Origin: Stutzerimonas stutzeri
GTDB taxonomy: Bacteria; Pseudomonadota; Gammaproteobacteria; Pseudomonadales; Pseudomonadaceae
Direction: 5' to 3'
NCBI RefSeq assembly: GCF_024448895.1
Contig: NZ_JAMOIC010000020.1
Span: 21,154 to 85,153 of the forward strand
DNA: 64,000 bases
A program made the translations under genes and the position numbers. The notes beneath the pieces are model-generated. The model was given only the letters and a program-made list of their open reading frames with translations, searched no databases and was not told the DNA's origin. How positions within the stretch are numbered: the first letter of the stretch is position 1; each line of letters starts with the position of its first letter. Below are positions 24,240-36,459 of this stretch, piece by piece.

Positions 24240-24277
24240 CGCAGCCGAAGACGCAGTCGTCCCCGACTGCGGCTGCG
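24240..24277 (-). repeat. Hairpin between malE and malF
   Basis: In the 67-bp malE-malF gap, an inner perfect 7-bp stem (GCAGTCG with CGACTGC, 4-nt loop) sits inside an outer GCAGCC/GGCTGC stem. No T-run follows. In E. coli, REP hairpins at the same junction protect malE mRNA and raise its level over malF. A similar role is inferred. Confidence 0.55.
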
Positions 24278-24285
24278 GGTGGTGG

Positions 24286-25473
<1,188 letters not shown>

Positions 25474-25575
25474 TTAGGTATTTCCTCGTGGCTTCTTATT
25501 TTTTATCCACAACGTTCTGCGTGCCGCCTGGCGGTCTTGCAGGGCATCCATACTCGCCTTGCCGGTGGGCTAAAA

Positions 25576-25620
25576 CATCCTCCTCCGGGGGAGGATGAGG
25601 GGCGTAGAGGCAGGGCGTAG
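25576..25620. promoter_or_regulatory. MalT-box cluster between malE and malS
   Basis: The plus strand has GAGGATGAGG (25591-25600, 9 of 10 to the MalT consensus GGGGATGAGG), followed by GGGCGTAG at 25600 and 25613. The minus strand has CCGGAGGAGG (25579-25588, 8 of 10 to GGGGAGGAGG). The cluster lies 103-147 bp before the malE start and 113-157 bp before the malS start, so one bound MalT array could serve both divergent genes. Consensus known from E. coli; binding here inferred. Confidence 0.65.
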
Positions 25621-25732
25621 TTTTGTCATAGCACCGTGATCGCAGAGCGTTGCAATCGCCCTTCTCAGCCTGCACAACGCACCGAAAACAGGCTTGAATG
25701 GACCCATCTTTCCCGCCCAGCCGGAGCCGGAC

Positions 25733-27799
25733 ATGCGCCCTCTTCCGCCCGTTAGTCCATCTATCCTAGCCCTTTGTTTCGGACTGCTCGCACCCGCTGT
25801 GCAAGCGGAACCGCAAGTCCCTATCCGACTGAACGGTCAGCCGCTGCAGCCGACCTGGGAAACCCTGACTGAAGATCGCTTCGCGGCGGAGCTGGACCTG
25901 CCCAAAGGCACACTGGAACTGGGTGCTGACGACGCCACGCGGCAGCCCCTGAAAGCCTTTCAGCGGCACGAGCTTGATAGCGACACCCGCTTTGATTTCA
26001 GCGTGGCAGAACCTGGCCGTTTCCGCCTGCTGGTGCAGACCGGAAAGGACGCCAACGTGCGGCTGGTGCCTGTGCGAGAAACAAGCGAGCCGGAAGAACA
26101 AGCCTGCCGTCCATGGACGGGTGAAGCGGTACGGGTCCCTGTGGCCAGCGTCTTCGAGGACGGCCAAGAACTGCGCGACGCGTACAGCGGCAAAACGGCA
26201 AGGGTTCGCAACGGTGAAATCGAAATGACGCCCGCGCCCGGCAGTAACGGGCTGCTGCTGATCGAAGCCGTGGACGAACCTATCGAGCATCCCCGCGATT
26301 GGCGCAACGCGACCGTTTATTTCGCCCTCACCGACCGCTTTGCCAATGGCGATCCGAGCAATGACCGCAGTTATGGCCGCGCGCCCGACGGCGAAGAGGA
26401 AATTGGCACCTTCCATGGCGGTGATCTCAAAGGGCTGACGGGCAAGCTCGACTACCTGTCGGAGTTGGGTGTGGACGCGCTCTGGATCAGCGCGCCTTAT
26501 GAGCAGATCCACGGCTGGGTGGGCGGTGGCGAGAAAGGCGATTTTCGCCATTACGCCTACCACGGTTACTACGCGCTCGATTACACCCAGCTCGACGCCA
26601 ACATGGGCAGCGAAGATGACCTGCGCGAACTGATCAAGCAGGCGCATGGGCGCGGCATCCGTGTGCTGTTCGACGTGGTGCTCAACCATGCCGGCTACTC
26701 GACCCTGGCCGACATGCAGAACCTTGGCTTTGGTGGCCTGCGCGACGGCATGACGCAATACCTCCCGGAACGCTGGACAGACTGGCAGCCAGAGCCCTAC
26801 GAGAGCCTGCACGCCTACCACAACCTGATCGACTACGATCACCCGTCCTGGTCGCGCTGGTGGGGCAAGGAGTGGGTGCGAGCCGGTATTGCCGACTACC
26901 CTGCTCCGCCGAGTGTTCTGGTGGACCCGGTGAAAGGATCGCTGGCGTTCTTGCCGGACTTTCGCACCGAGTCAGAGAGCCCGGTTGACCTGCCGGAAGT
27001 CCTACGCCACAAACAACCGACCCGCGCCGTAGAGCGCGACGGCTACCGGGTGCGCGACTACCTCAACGAATGGCTGACCAACTGGGTGCGTGAGTTTGGC
27101 GTCGATGGTTTTCGTGCCGACACGGTCATGCACGTCGAACCAGCGGCCTGGGCACAGCTGCGCCAGAAGGCGGACGAGGCCCGCAAGGCATGGTCTGCAG
27201 CCAACCCGGACGATCCGATGGCTGGCGAGCCGTTCTGGATGGTGGGCGAAGTTTTCGGCCACGGCCCGGAAACCAGTGACTACCAGGCCAACGGCTTCAA
27301 TGCGCTGATCAATTTTGCCTTCCAAGCGGAGGTCGCCGGCTCGGCCAGTGACTGCCTGCGCCGCGCCAATAACAGTTACGTGCACTACGCCAAGCTGCTG
27401 GCGGCGACGCCCGGGCACAACTTCATGAGCTACGCCTCATCCCACGACACATCGCTGTTCAGCGCGCAGCACAACGGCGATCTGATGCGACAGCACGGCC
27501 TCGCTAGTGCACTCCTGCTGAGCCCCGGCGCGGTACAGATCTACTACGGCGACGAGAGTGCACGCGCCTTCGGCCCCACCGGGTCCGATCCCTATCAGGG
27601 CACCCGCTCGGACATGAACTGGGCTGATCACACCAAGCCGGAGATAGCCGCGCTCATCGAGCATTGGCAGCGCCTTGGTCAGTTCCGCGCCCGGCATCCG
27701 GCCATCGGTGCAGGCACTCATCGGCAATTGTCCGAGTCGCCCTACGCCTTTGTCCGCCAGCACGGCGAGGACAAGGTCATCGTGGTACAGGCGCGCTAG
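25733..27799 (+). CDS. malS: Periplasmic alpha-amylase MalS
   Basis: This 688-aa exported GH13 enzyme closely follows E. coli MalS (676 aa). A signal peptide (LALCFGLLAPAVQA) and an N-terminal beta domain (about 25-180) precede the barrel, which starts VYFALTDRFANGDPSND. Signature stretches are EIGTFHGGDLKGLTGKLDYL, IHGWVGGGEKGDF, the catalytic Asp463 in VDGFRADTV, Glu506 in MVGEVFGH and Asp572 in ASSHDTS. The last 80 residues (YYGDESARAFGPTGSDPYQG) also match. It would shorten maltodextrins in the periplasm before uptake. The ATG at 25733 has GGAG 6 bp upstream. The gene is divergent from malE and is followed after 21 bp by a kinase-fold gene. Confidence 0.93.
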   Translation: MRPLPPVSPSILALCFGLLAPAVQAEPQVPIRLNGQPLQPTWETLTEDRFAAELDLPKGTLELGADDATRQPLKAFQRHELDSDTRFDFSVAEPGRFRLLVQTGKDANVRLVPVRETSEPEEQACRPWTGEAVRVPVASVFEDGQELRDAYSGKTARVRNGEIEMTPAPGSNGLLLIEAVDEPIEHPRDWRNATVYFALTDRFANGDPSNDRSYGRAPDGEEEIGTFHGGDLKGLTGKLDYLSELGVDALWISAPYEQIHGWVGGGEKGDFRHYAYHGYYALDYTQLDANMGSEDDLRELIKQAHGRGIRVLFDVVLNHAGYSTLADMQNLGFGGLRDGMTQYLPERWTDWQPEPYESLHAYHNLIDYDHPSWSRWWGKEWVRAGIADYPAPPSVLVDPVKGSLAFLPDFRTESESPVDLPEVLRHKQPTRAVERDGYRVRDYLNEWLTNWVREFGVDGFRADTVMHVEPAAWAQLRQKADEARKAWSAANPDDPMAGEPFWMVGEVFGHGPETSDYQANGFNALINFAFQAEVAGSASDCLRRANNSYVHYAKLLAATPGHNFMSYASSHDTSLFSAQHNGDLMRQHGLASALLLSPGAVQIYYGDESARAFGPTGSDPYQGTRSDMNWADHTKPEIAALIEHWQRLGQFRARHPAIGAGTHRQLSESPYAFVRQHGEDKVIVVQAR

Positions 27800-27820
27800 A
27801 ACAGGATCCGGAGAATCTGC

Positions 27821-28888
27821 ATGACACCCGAACAACAACGCCACGCCGCTCAGTTGGCCTTCGTAGCCAGCGCGGCCGAGCTGCAGATCGGCACGCCCGC
27901 GGACTGCCCGCTGCCGGTCGAACAGCTGGCCGCCACCCAGGGCGATGAGCCCTATGTACGCGAGCGCTTCAGTGCCGGACTCACTGCGCATGTCTATCGC
28001 ATTCACGCCGACGGGAAGGACTGGACGCTCAAACGCGCCCGGGAACGGTGCAAAGTGCAGAACGTTGATGGGCAGACCAGCTTTCTCAATGAGATCCAGC
28101 GCCGTGCCGACCTTCGCCAGCTCAAACGTGACCCGATCCTCGGCGAGCGGCTGAGCGCCATCGTCGATACCCGTTACGCCAGCTTTCGCCAGGGCGTGCT
28201 GCTTTCACCCTGGATAGAGGGCGCGCCGGTGTTGGCCTGGAACGAGCGACAGCTCACCCAGCTGTTCGACACGCTGGTGGCGCTGCTGCTTGGTGGGCTG
28301 TTCGAATGGGACCTGTGCCCCGGCAATACCCTGGATGACGGTCAGGTGCGGCTGTTCGATTTCGGCTACATGTACCGCTTCGACCCGCTGCGTCAGTTCA
28401 ACAGCAACGGCATCGCGATGCCGCAGTTTCACGCCGCCGAACGCTTCGAAACGCGCCAGTACTTCGCCCACTTGTTAGCGTTGGAACACCAGGGCGATCG
28501 CCTTGCGCTTGCAGCCTTTGCTCTGGAGAAACGCATTGCATTGGAGGCTTACGGGCAGCTGCAGACGGAGCTTGCTGCGCGCGGGGCCAGCGCCACGGTT
28601 CTCGATTGGCTGGGCGGCATTGTCAACAATTGGAAGCGCGCCCTGCGCGGCGATCTGGAAGGGCTTTACCTGCAGGAGGCCTGGCGGTCGCACTGGCTGG
28701 ATCTGCACGACGATCTCAGCGGCCAGACTTGCACGCCCTCGACGCTCGCGCGCATCGGCTGGCTGGAACGCACCACGCGTGAGCGCCATGCTGACCTGGT
28801 TCGATTACTTGCAGTCGAGCCGAAAGAATGGCTGCTAACGGAACTGCGGCAGGCGAGACAACTGGCTAAGCGCTGGCAGGTTGCCTGA
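27821..28888 (+). CDS. Kinase-fold (APH/RIO-like) protein in the malS operon, function unknown
   Basis: This 355-aa cytoplasmic protein starts at 27821 with GGAG upstream and lies 21 bp after malS. The sequence shows a kinase-like core: a strand-lysine WTLKRA (Lys71), a catalytic-loop equivalent WDLCPGN (Asp164, Asn169) and a metal-binding DFG in RLFDFGYMYRF (180-182). This resembles aminoglycoside-phosphotransferase or RIO-type kinases, with His of the catalytic loop replaced by Trp. The C-terminal half is helical. The substrate is unknown. Co-transcription with malS suggests a sugar- or envelope-related role, but nothing in the sequence proves it. Confidence 0.75.
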   Translation: MTPEQQRHAAQLAFVASAAELQIGTPADCPLPVEQLAATQGDEPYVRERFSAGLTAHVYRIHADGKDWTLKRARERCKVQNVDGQTSFLNEIQRRADLRQLKRDPILGERLSAIVDTRYASFRQGVLLSPWIEGAPVLAWNERQLTQLFDTLVALLLGGLFEWDLCPGNTLDDGQVRLFDFGYMYRFDPLRQFNSNGIAMPQFHAAERFETRQYFAHLLALEHQGDRLALAAFALEKRIALEAYGQLQTELAARGASATVLDWLGGIVNNWKRALRGDLEGLYLQEAWRSHWLDLHDDLSGQTCTPSTLARIGWLERTTRERHADLVRLLAVEPKEWLLTELRQARQLAKRWQVA

Positions 28889-28931
28889 ATCGGCCAGGTA
28901 CCCAGGATGCATTAATGAATGAAATGGAGCC

Positions 28932-28953
28932 GGACCCGAACGGGCCCGGCAGG
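28932..28953. terminator. Possible terminator between convergent kinase and amylase genes
   Basis: GCCGGACCC and GGGCCCGGC form a 9-bp stem with one mismatch and a 4-nt loop in the short gap between two convergent genes. No clear T-run follows on either strand. Confidence 0.4.
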
Positions 28954-28981
28954 CATGGGCTAGACGCCCAGCTAATAAGGG

Positions 28982-30655
28982 CTAGAAGCGCCCAACGGTT
29001 GTTGCGCCAGCCGCACTGGTGACGCGGTTGTTGCCGCCGGACTGCCAGCTTTTCACCTGCGTCGGATTGGCCTCGCTGCGCACGATGCACTTCCACTCGA
29101 CCGCTTGCTGCGCTGGCAGACTGATGCTGCCCTTCCAGGTGGGATAGCTGCTGACATCCGTCAGACGTACCGCGCTGGCCGGGCTCCAGCTGCCGAGCTG
29201 AGCCAGATTACCCACCGCATAGACGCTGTCGCCCGGCTGGGTAACGCCGTTCTCGCAACGGAAATTAACGCTGACCAGACCGCCATCGTCGCCACCGCCG
29301 TTCCCATCATCTCCCGCGCCGGTTGACCAGATCTTCAGCTGTCCGTTGTCCTCGTTCAGCGCCTGTGTGAAACTGCCGCTGCTGACCTGGGCTGGATCGT
29401 TCAGGTTCGAACCGAGGGCGATGACAAGAGTTTGTGCCGTGCCGCGTACCGTTGCCACCAGCCCGGAATAGCCGCTGTGGAACTGGATCTCCGAATCAGC
29501 CCGCACGCCCGCCGCACGACGGATCTTGATCAACTGACGGATCAGCGGCGCCTGCCCCCAATCGTACATGTGCGACCAGTACACCACCGGTGTGCCGGGG
29601 CTTGTGAGGATATAGGCGTAGGCTTGGCGTACCAGCTCATCACGCAGCGCCCAGTGGTGCTGTCCGCCGTTCTGCCCGGGCGAATAGCCCGTGTCGTGGT
29701 TGTCGACAAAAGTCACCGCAACTTCGCGCCAGCGCGGATCAGGATTGCCGTTGAGCCCATTCTTCCAGTCGGCGATGGAGCCGTTCTGCATGCGCTCCTT
29801 GAGGGCGAAATCGAACACCGGGCATTTGGCGCGATCGGACCAGTCCTTGATCACCTGCTGCCAGCTGGCGGTGTTGCGCCAGTCCCAGCTCGGATATTCG
29901 GCCGGCGCCTTCCACAGCTCGCCCACGCAGAAGGCGTTGTCGTGGGCCTCGCTCATCCAGGAATCGACCCGCTCACTGGCATAACCGCGCACGAAGTCGA
30001 AGCGAAACCCGCCGGCGCCATAGTTGCTGCGCAGGTTAGCGAACTCGTCGCGGAACATGCCGTATACCTGCGGGTTGGCGGTGTTGAGGTCGGCATCGCC
30101 GCCCACGAAACGGTCGCCGTCATCGCAGTCATTGGCGTAGTTGCCGGGGTCGGAGCAATCGTTGCGCCAGAAGCCCTGGCCGGCTGGCAGGTTGATTTCC
30201 TTGTTCGGGTAACCGCGATTCATATGATTGGGAACCGCGTCGTACAGCACCTTAACCTGGGCACCGTTCAGCGCAGCAGCCGCCTGCTTGAGCTGTGCGT
30301 CGCTGCCGTAGCGGCCATTCTTGTTGAAGTCGTGCCAGAAGTAGCCTTCGCCGCCGCCGGACTTGGCGCCGTCGCTCCAGCTGGAGAAATCGCGCCAGGG
30401 TACCGGCATCCAGATGGCACTGAAGCCATCTGCAGCAATGGTCGGCGCCATGTTGCGCAGGGTGTTGTACCAATCGTTGGGCGACTCGCGCACCACGTTC
30501 CAGTGAAAGCCCTGAAGGATGATTTCATCTCCACCGTGGTAACGAACGCCAGCAGGGCTTTTACCGGCAAGGTCTGCAGCCTGGGCAGTGCCCAGCGTCA
30601 GCAGCAAGGAGGAAACCGCCAGGGTCAGGCGGGATGGAAACAAGCGATCTTTCAT
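28982..30655 (-). CDS. amyP: Secreted maltotetraohydrolase (G4-forming amylase) with CBM20
   Basis: This 557-aa secreted enzyme is very close to the known Pseudomonas stutzeri maltotetraose-forming exo-amylase. It has a signal peptide (LTLAVSSLLLTLGTAQA), then GKSPAGVRYHGGDEIILQGF and the barrel with catalytic Asp220 (GGFRFDFVRGY), Glu246 (FCVGELWK) and Asp321 (VDNHDTGYS). A Gly/Asp-rich linker (about 440-453) precedes a starch-binding CBM20 domain (about 455-557, with DSVYAVGNLAQLGSWSP). It removes maltotetraose from starch chain ends. One visible difference from the sequence I remember is YWSHMYDWG where YWDHMYDWG is usual; it is not catalytic. It is divergent from the maltoporin gene. Confidence 0.95.
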   Translation of the reverse strand: MKDRLFPSRLTLAVSSLLLTLGTAQAADLAGKSPAGVRYHGGDEIILQGFHWNVVRESPNDWYNTLRNMAPTIAADGFSAIWMPVPWRDFSSWSDGAKSGGGEGYFWHDFNKNGRYGSDAQLKQAAAALNGAQVKVLYDAVPNHMNRGYPNKEINLPAGQGFWRNDCSDPGNYANDCDDGDRFVGGDADLNTANPQVYGMFRDEFANLRSNYGAGGFRFDFVRGYASERVDSWMSEAHDNAFCVGELWKAPAEYPSWDWRNTASWQQVIKDWSDRAKCPVFDFALKERMQNGSIADWKNGLNGNPDPRWREVAVTFVDNHDTGYSPGQNGGQHHWALRDELVRQAYAYILTSPGTPVVYWSHMYDWGQAPLIRQLIKIRRAAGVRADSEIQFHSGYSGLVATVRGTAQTLVIALGSNLNDPAQVSSGSFTQALNEDNGQLKIWSTGAGDDGNGGGDDGGLVSVNFRCENGVTQPGDSVYAVGNLAQLGSWSPASAVRLTDVSSYPTWKGSISLPAQQAVEWKCIVRSEANPTQVKSWQSGGNNRVTSAAGATTVGRF

Positions 30656-32340
<1,685 letters not shown>

Positions 32341-32453
32341 GCCTTTGAAGGTCAGACGCGGTGCAGCGGTCTCTCTCCTCCCGCCGCACCTGCCAGACCA
32401 GCAACCTTAGGCAGCTTTACTGTTTCGCTCCCACCGTTCCGGCGGTGCTTTTA

Positions 32454-32481
32454 CCCCGACCATGGCTGGTCGGGGTCTTTT
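32454..32481 (+). terminator. Terminator or attenuator between lamB and malM
   Basis: A 9-bp perfect stem (CCCCGACCA with TGGTCGGGG), a 4-nt loop and TCTTTT form a good rho-independent terminator about 115 bp after the lamB stop and 25 bp before malM. Partial read-through would give less MalM than LamB. No separate malM promoter is evident. Confidence 0.75.
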
Positions 32482-32506
32482 CGATCTGGCGATTGGAGTA
32501 TTACCC

Positions 32507-33424
32507 ATGAAAACGCTGAGACTCCCCTTGCTCGGCCTCGCCGCACTGCTGGCAACCGGCTGCGGCAGTGACCCCCTGCGTCGTGTGGACGCGCTGGCAC
32601 AGACTCCGCCCCCGCTGGAAATGCCGATAAGCACGGCGCGCCAGGCACTGGCGGATGCACCGGTCTGCTGCGATGCAATCAAGGCCTTTCCCTTTCAGCC
32701 CATTCCGGCAAGTTTTTCAGCTGACGTGGCGCTGGACGCGTCGGCTCCGGCTTACCGCTTCGACAGCGGCAAGAGCTTCTTCCGCGCCTTCGAACTGCCG
32801 CGCGAGAGCAAATCCTTCGAAATCCGGCTGTACAGCCAGGCGGGCGATACGGTGCTCGCCCCTAGCGTCATGCTGCTCGACGGTCAACTGCGCATGACCC
32901 GTCTGCTCGATGCCGATGACTTCGTTTATGTGCCTGCCGAGGGCCTCAAGGGCGACAGCCTCGACGCGCGCCTGCGCGTCGACCGTCTCTATCTCGACAA
33001 CCCCGGCAACGAGCAATATCTGGTGCTATTCGCTGCGGATGCCGACGGCAAGACCGTTCTCCAGCACCCGGCCAAAGCCTATGCCAAAGCCTTGGGGAAT
33101 GAGCCGCCCAGCATTCCCGACCCGGTCGCCCAGCATTCGCCAGTCGGTGTGATCAAGATGGTACTGATCGAAGACAAAGCCGCCGGGCAGCAGGCGAATA
33201 CCTATGTGCCCGCCTACAGCACCGGTCGTGAAATGGGGAACGAACTGCCATCGACACCCGCTCCAGCCGTGCTGCCGGAAACCCAGGCCTATTACCGCCA
33301 GGGCATCGATGCGGCATTGGCCAGTAAGGACCTGGAGCGCGCGCTACGCCTGGCAGACGAAGCCGCGCGTGTCGGTGACGCCAGCGCCAAGGCCTATCTG
33401 CTGGAACGCATCGAGATCAAGTAA
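32507..33424 (+). CDS. malM: Maltose operon periplasmic protein MalM
   Basis: This 305-aa lipoprotein has a signal peptide ending LLATGC. The mature part has the MalM pattern: VCCDAIKAFPFQPI, FDSGKSFFRAFELP, YLDNPGNEQYLVLFA and the C-terminal YYRQGIDAALASKDLERALR. It follows lamB, as in enterobacteria (lamB-malM). E. coli MalM is periplasmic and its exact role is unsettled. The ATG at 32507 has a GGAG sequence upstream. Confidence 0.9.
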   Translation: MKTLRLPLLGLAALLATGCGSDPLRRVDALAQTPPPLEMPISTARQALADAPVCCDAIKAFPFQPIPASFSADVALDASAPAYRFDSGKSFFRAFELPRESKSFEIRLYSQAGDTVLAPSVMLLDGQLRMTRLLDADDFVYVPAEGLKGDSLDARLRVDRLYLDNPGNEQYLVLFAADADGKTVLQHPAKAYAKALGNEPPSIPDPVAQHSPVGVIKMVLIEDKAAGQQANTYVPAYSTGREMGNELPSTPAPAVLPETQAYYRQGIDAALASKDLERALRLADEAARVGDASAKAYLLERIEIK

Positions 33425-33444
33425 AAACCAGCGGCGGCCTGCAT

Positions 33445-35322
33445 CTAACGCCGGTCGCCGCGCAACAAGCTGACCTGCGCCTGTAGCTGCTGACGATTGG
33501 CTTCGCTGGCGGCGACAGGCGCGCTGGCGATCAGCTCCACCTGCGACCAGATCCGCCGGAAGAAGCCCTTATCTGGATCGCGACTGAAGAAGCTGCCCCA
33601 TAGCCCCCGCAGCGCCATGGGCACCACCGGCACCGGATTCGCTTCGAGAATGCGCTCCACCCCCGCCTTGAATTCATTGATCTCGCCATCAGCGGTGAGC
33701 TTGCCTTCCGGAAAGATGCACACCACTTCGCCTTTGCTGAGGTAGTGGCTGACGCGCTCGAACGCCTCGGTGTAGATCGCCTCGTCTTCATGTCGGGCGG
33801 CAATCGGCACCGCCCCCGCAGTCCGGAAGATGAAGTTCAGCACCGGGATCTGGAAGATCTTGTAGTACATGACAAAGCGCACGGGCCGGCGCACCGCACC
33901 GGCGATCAGCAGCGCGTCGACAAAGGACACATGGTTGCAGACCAGCACCACCGGCCCCTCGTCTGGTATCGCGTCGAGCCCTTGCTGGCGCACCCGGTAC
34001 ATGGAATGTCCGAGCAGCCATACCAGAAAGCGCATGCTGAACTCGGGCACGATGCTGAAGATATAGGCGCTCACCGCCACGTTCATCAGCGACACCACGA
34101 GAAACAGCTGCGGAATCGACAGACCCGCAACACTCAACAGCAGGATGGCAACAATCGCGGAGGTCACCATCAGCAGCGCATTAAGAATGTTGTTTGCCGC
34201 GACCACTCGCGCCCGCTCGTGCTCAGCCGTACGCGACTGGATCAGCGCATACAGCGGCACGATATAGAAGCCGCCGAATACACCGATGCCAAGCACCGAG
34301 GCGAGAATCCACCAGGCCTGACCAAAGCTGAGCAAAGCCAGCCAGTCGTGGGGCAGCGCACCCTGGGGAAAGCCGCCCGAATGCCACCACAACAGGAGCC
34401 CGAACAGCGTCAGGCCCATGGCGCCGAAGGGTACAAGCCCGATTTCAACCTTGTGGCCGGAGAGCCGCTCGCAGAGCAGCGAGCCGAGGGCAATCCCGAC
34501 CGAGAACACCGTCAGAATCAGCGTGACGACAGTCTCGTCGCCATGCAGCAGATCCTTCGAATAGGCTGGGATCTGGGTCAGGTAGGTCGCGCCGAGAAAC
34601 CAGAACCAGGAGTTGCCGATCAGCGAGCGCGACACTGACAGGCGCTGGCCCAAGCCCATGCGCAGAATCGCGCCGGTCTGGCGAAACAGGTTCCAGTCCA
34701 TCTGCAATGTTGGAAATGACGCGCCGGTGGCCGGCACCTTGCGGCTGGCAAAGTAACCGGCGACAGCCACCAGCACTACGCTGCCGGCGATGAGCTGGGC
34801 GTAGCCCTCGCTGGCCATCATCACGCCAGCGGTGATGGTGCCGGCGAGAATCGCCAGAAAGGTGCCCATTTCCACCAGCGCATTGCCGCCGACCAGCTCA
34901 TGATCCTCGAGCAGCTTGGGCAGCACCGAATATTTGACCGGCCCGAACAGCGCCGACTGAGTACCCATGCAGAACAGCACGGCCAACAGCAACGGTAAGT
35001 TGCCCAGCAGCATGCCCGCCGCACCGGCAAGCATGATGGCGATCTCGCCCGCCTTGATCGCCCGGATCAGTCGCTCCTTCGGGTACTTCTCGCCGAGCTG
35101 GCCGCCCAGGGCAGAGAACAGGAAGAACGGCAGGATGAACAGCAGCGCACACAGATTGATCAGCAGGCTGCTGTCCGCATTGGAGCCGATCTTGTAGAGG
35201 ATCGCGAGAATCAGCGCCTGCTTGAACAGGTTGTCGTTGAAGGCGCCGGACAGCTGGGTCAGAAAGAACGGCAGAAAGCGCCGTTTGCCGAACAGGGTGA
35301 ATTGGGAATGGGGCTTGGTCAT
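33445..35322 (-). CDS. MFS transporter-acyltransferase fusion (LplT-PlsC-like)
   Basis: This 625-aa two-domain inner-membrane protein has residues 1 to about 410 as a 12-helix MFS permease of the LplT type (FFLTQLSGAFNDNLFKQAL at the start). Residues about 430-600 are a PlsC/LPLAT acyltransferase with VCNHVSFVD (NHX4D motif) and FPEGKLTADG. LplT-Aas systems flip lysophospholipids inward and re-acylate them. Here the acyl-ACP synthetase domain of Aas is absent, so another acyl donor route is implied. The ATG at 35322 has GGAAG upstream. A substrate of lyso-phosphatidylethanolamine is inferred from the family. Confidence 0.88.
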   Translation of the reverse strand: MTKPHSQFTLFGKRRFLPFFLTQLSGAFNDNLFKQALILAILYKIGSNADSSLLINLCALLFILPFFLFSALGGQLGEKYPKERLIRAIKAGEIAIMLAGAAGMLLGNLPLLLAVLFCMGTQSALFGPVKYSVLPKLLEDHELVGGNALVEMGTFLAILAGTITAGVMMASEGYAQLIAGSVVLVAVAGYFASRKVPATGASFPTLQMDWNLFRQTGAILRMGLGQRLSVSRSLIGNSWFWFLGATYLTQIPAYSKDLLHGDETVVTLILTVFSVGIALGSLLCERLSGHKVEIGLVPFGAMGLTLFGLLLWWHSGGFPQGALPHDWLALLSFGQAWWILASVLGIGVFGGFYIVPLYALIQSRTAEHERARVVAANNILNALLMVTSAIVAILLLSVAGLSIPQLFLVVSLMNVAVSAYIFSIVPEFSMRFLVWLLGHSMYRVRQQGLDAIPDEGPVVLVCNHVSFVDALLIAGAVRRPVRFVMYYKIFQIPVLNFIFRTAGAVPIAARHEDEAIYTEAFERVSHYLSKGEVVCIFPEGKLTADGEINEFKAGVERILEANPVPVVPMALRGLWGSFFSRDPDKGFFRRIWSQVELIASAPVAASEANRQQLQAQVSLLRGDRR

Positions 35323-35419
35323 CGATCCGCTTCCATGGAAAAGACGTCTGTTATTGGAGCCTGAAAGTTCGGCCAGGGGCACATGCTTATTGCCGTCATG
35401 TCACGGGCTGCGCGGTCCG

Positions 35420-35746
35420 TCACAGCGGCAACTGCCCGAGCGCCCAGCGCAACAGAAAGAAGCAGACAAGCCCGCCGGCAATGGTCGCCAGCAGGTTCCG
35501 CGTCAAGGCTGCGATCAGAATCGACAGCACACCCGCTAGCAGATAGGCGTTGCGCCAATCCAGCGCCCATTCGCCGGTAGGCATCAGCATTCCTGGCACC
35601 ACGATGGCGGTCAGCACTGCGACGGGCACGTAATGCAGCCCCTGCTCAACCAGGCGTGGAAAGCGCAGATTGGGCCAAGCGAAAAAGCTGTATCGCGTCA
35701 GGAAGGTGATGGCGAGCATGCCCAGAATCAGCAGCCAGATTTGCAT
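35420..35746 (-). CDS. azlD: AzlD-family branched-chain amino acid exporter subunit
   Basis: This 108-aa hydrophobic protein with about four membrane helices has the AzlD pattern FLTRYSFFAWPN near the N-terminus and YVPVAVLTAIVVPGML. It partners with the larger AzlC to export branched-chain amino acids. The start ATG shares one base with the azlC stop (TGATG), so translation is coupled. A longer open frame in the same phase runs antisense to nothing but lies inside azlC and was not used. Confidence 0.88.
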   Translation of the reverse strand: MQIWLLILGMLAITFLTRYSFFAWPNLRFPRLVEQGLHYVPVAVLTAIVVPGMLMPTGEWALDWRNAYLLAGVLSILIAALTRNLLATIAGGLVCFFLLRWALGQLPL

Positions 35747-36459
35747 CAGCAGGCCTCCCCTTGCAGCTGACGCTCGGCCCGACGCTCGAGCCAGACACCA
35801 ACGACGATACCGGCCAGCGCTGCGGCGATCAGGCCGAGTTTGTAAGGCAGGTCCCAGGTCAGCAGTGCGACGACCGCGGCCACCAGTGCTGATGCCACCT
35901 GAGGCCGAGTGCGCATCATGGGAACGGCGATGCCTATGAAGGTGGCAATCATGGCGAAATCCAGTCCCCAGCTGGCGACATTGGGTACGGCCTGTCCGAA
36001 CGCGATGCCTGCCAGGGTCGCGAGCTGCCAACTGAGATACATGGTCAGACCTGCGCCCAGGAAGTACCAATGTTTGAGCGCGGAAGTGTCGTCCCGCGCA
36101 TAGCGGTGCTGAATGACGGCGAAGGCTTCGTCGGTCAGCCAGAAGGCCAGCGGCACACGCCAGCGGCTCGGCAGGTGCCGCACGAAGGGCTGCATCGAGG
36201 CGCTGTATAGGGCGTGGCGTAGGTTGACCACGAAGGTGGTGAGCAATACCACCGCCGCACCCACGCCTCCGGCGATCAGTGTGATAGCGATGAACTGCGC
36301 GGAGCCGGCGAACACGAAGGCCGACATGCCCATTGCCTGCCAGCCGGACAGCCCCGCACCAACGGCCAGGGTCCCGAAAATGATGCCGAAAGGAATGGCG
36401 CCAACGATAAGCGGCAGAATATCGCGGCAACCATGCAGGAACTCTTGCGAGCGGGACAT
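35746..36459 (-). CDS. azlC: AzlC-family branched-chain amino acid exporter subunit
   Basis: This 237-aa membrane protein has an N-terminal [20 protein letters not shown], the AzlC hallmark, followed by [15 protein letters not shown] and [14 protein letters not shown] strong AAGGAG lies 5 bp before the ATG at 36459. It forms a transporter with AzlD directly downstream. The E. coli pair YgaZH exports valine. Confidence 0.92.
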   Translation of the reverse strand: MSRSQEFLHGCRDILPLIVGAIPFGIIFGTLAVGAGLSGWQAMGMSAFVFAGSAQFIAITLIAGGVGAAVVLLTTFVVNLRHALYSASMQPFVRHLPSRWRVPLAFWLTDEAFAVIQHRYARDDTSALKHWYFLGAGLTMYLSWQLATLAGIAFGQAVPNVASWGLDFAMIATFIGIAVPMMRTRPQVASALVAAVVALLTWDLPYKLGLIAAALAGIVVGVWLERRAERQLQGEAC

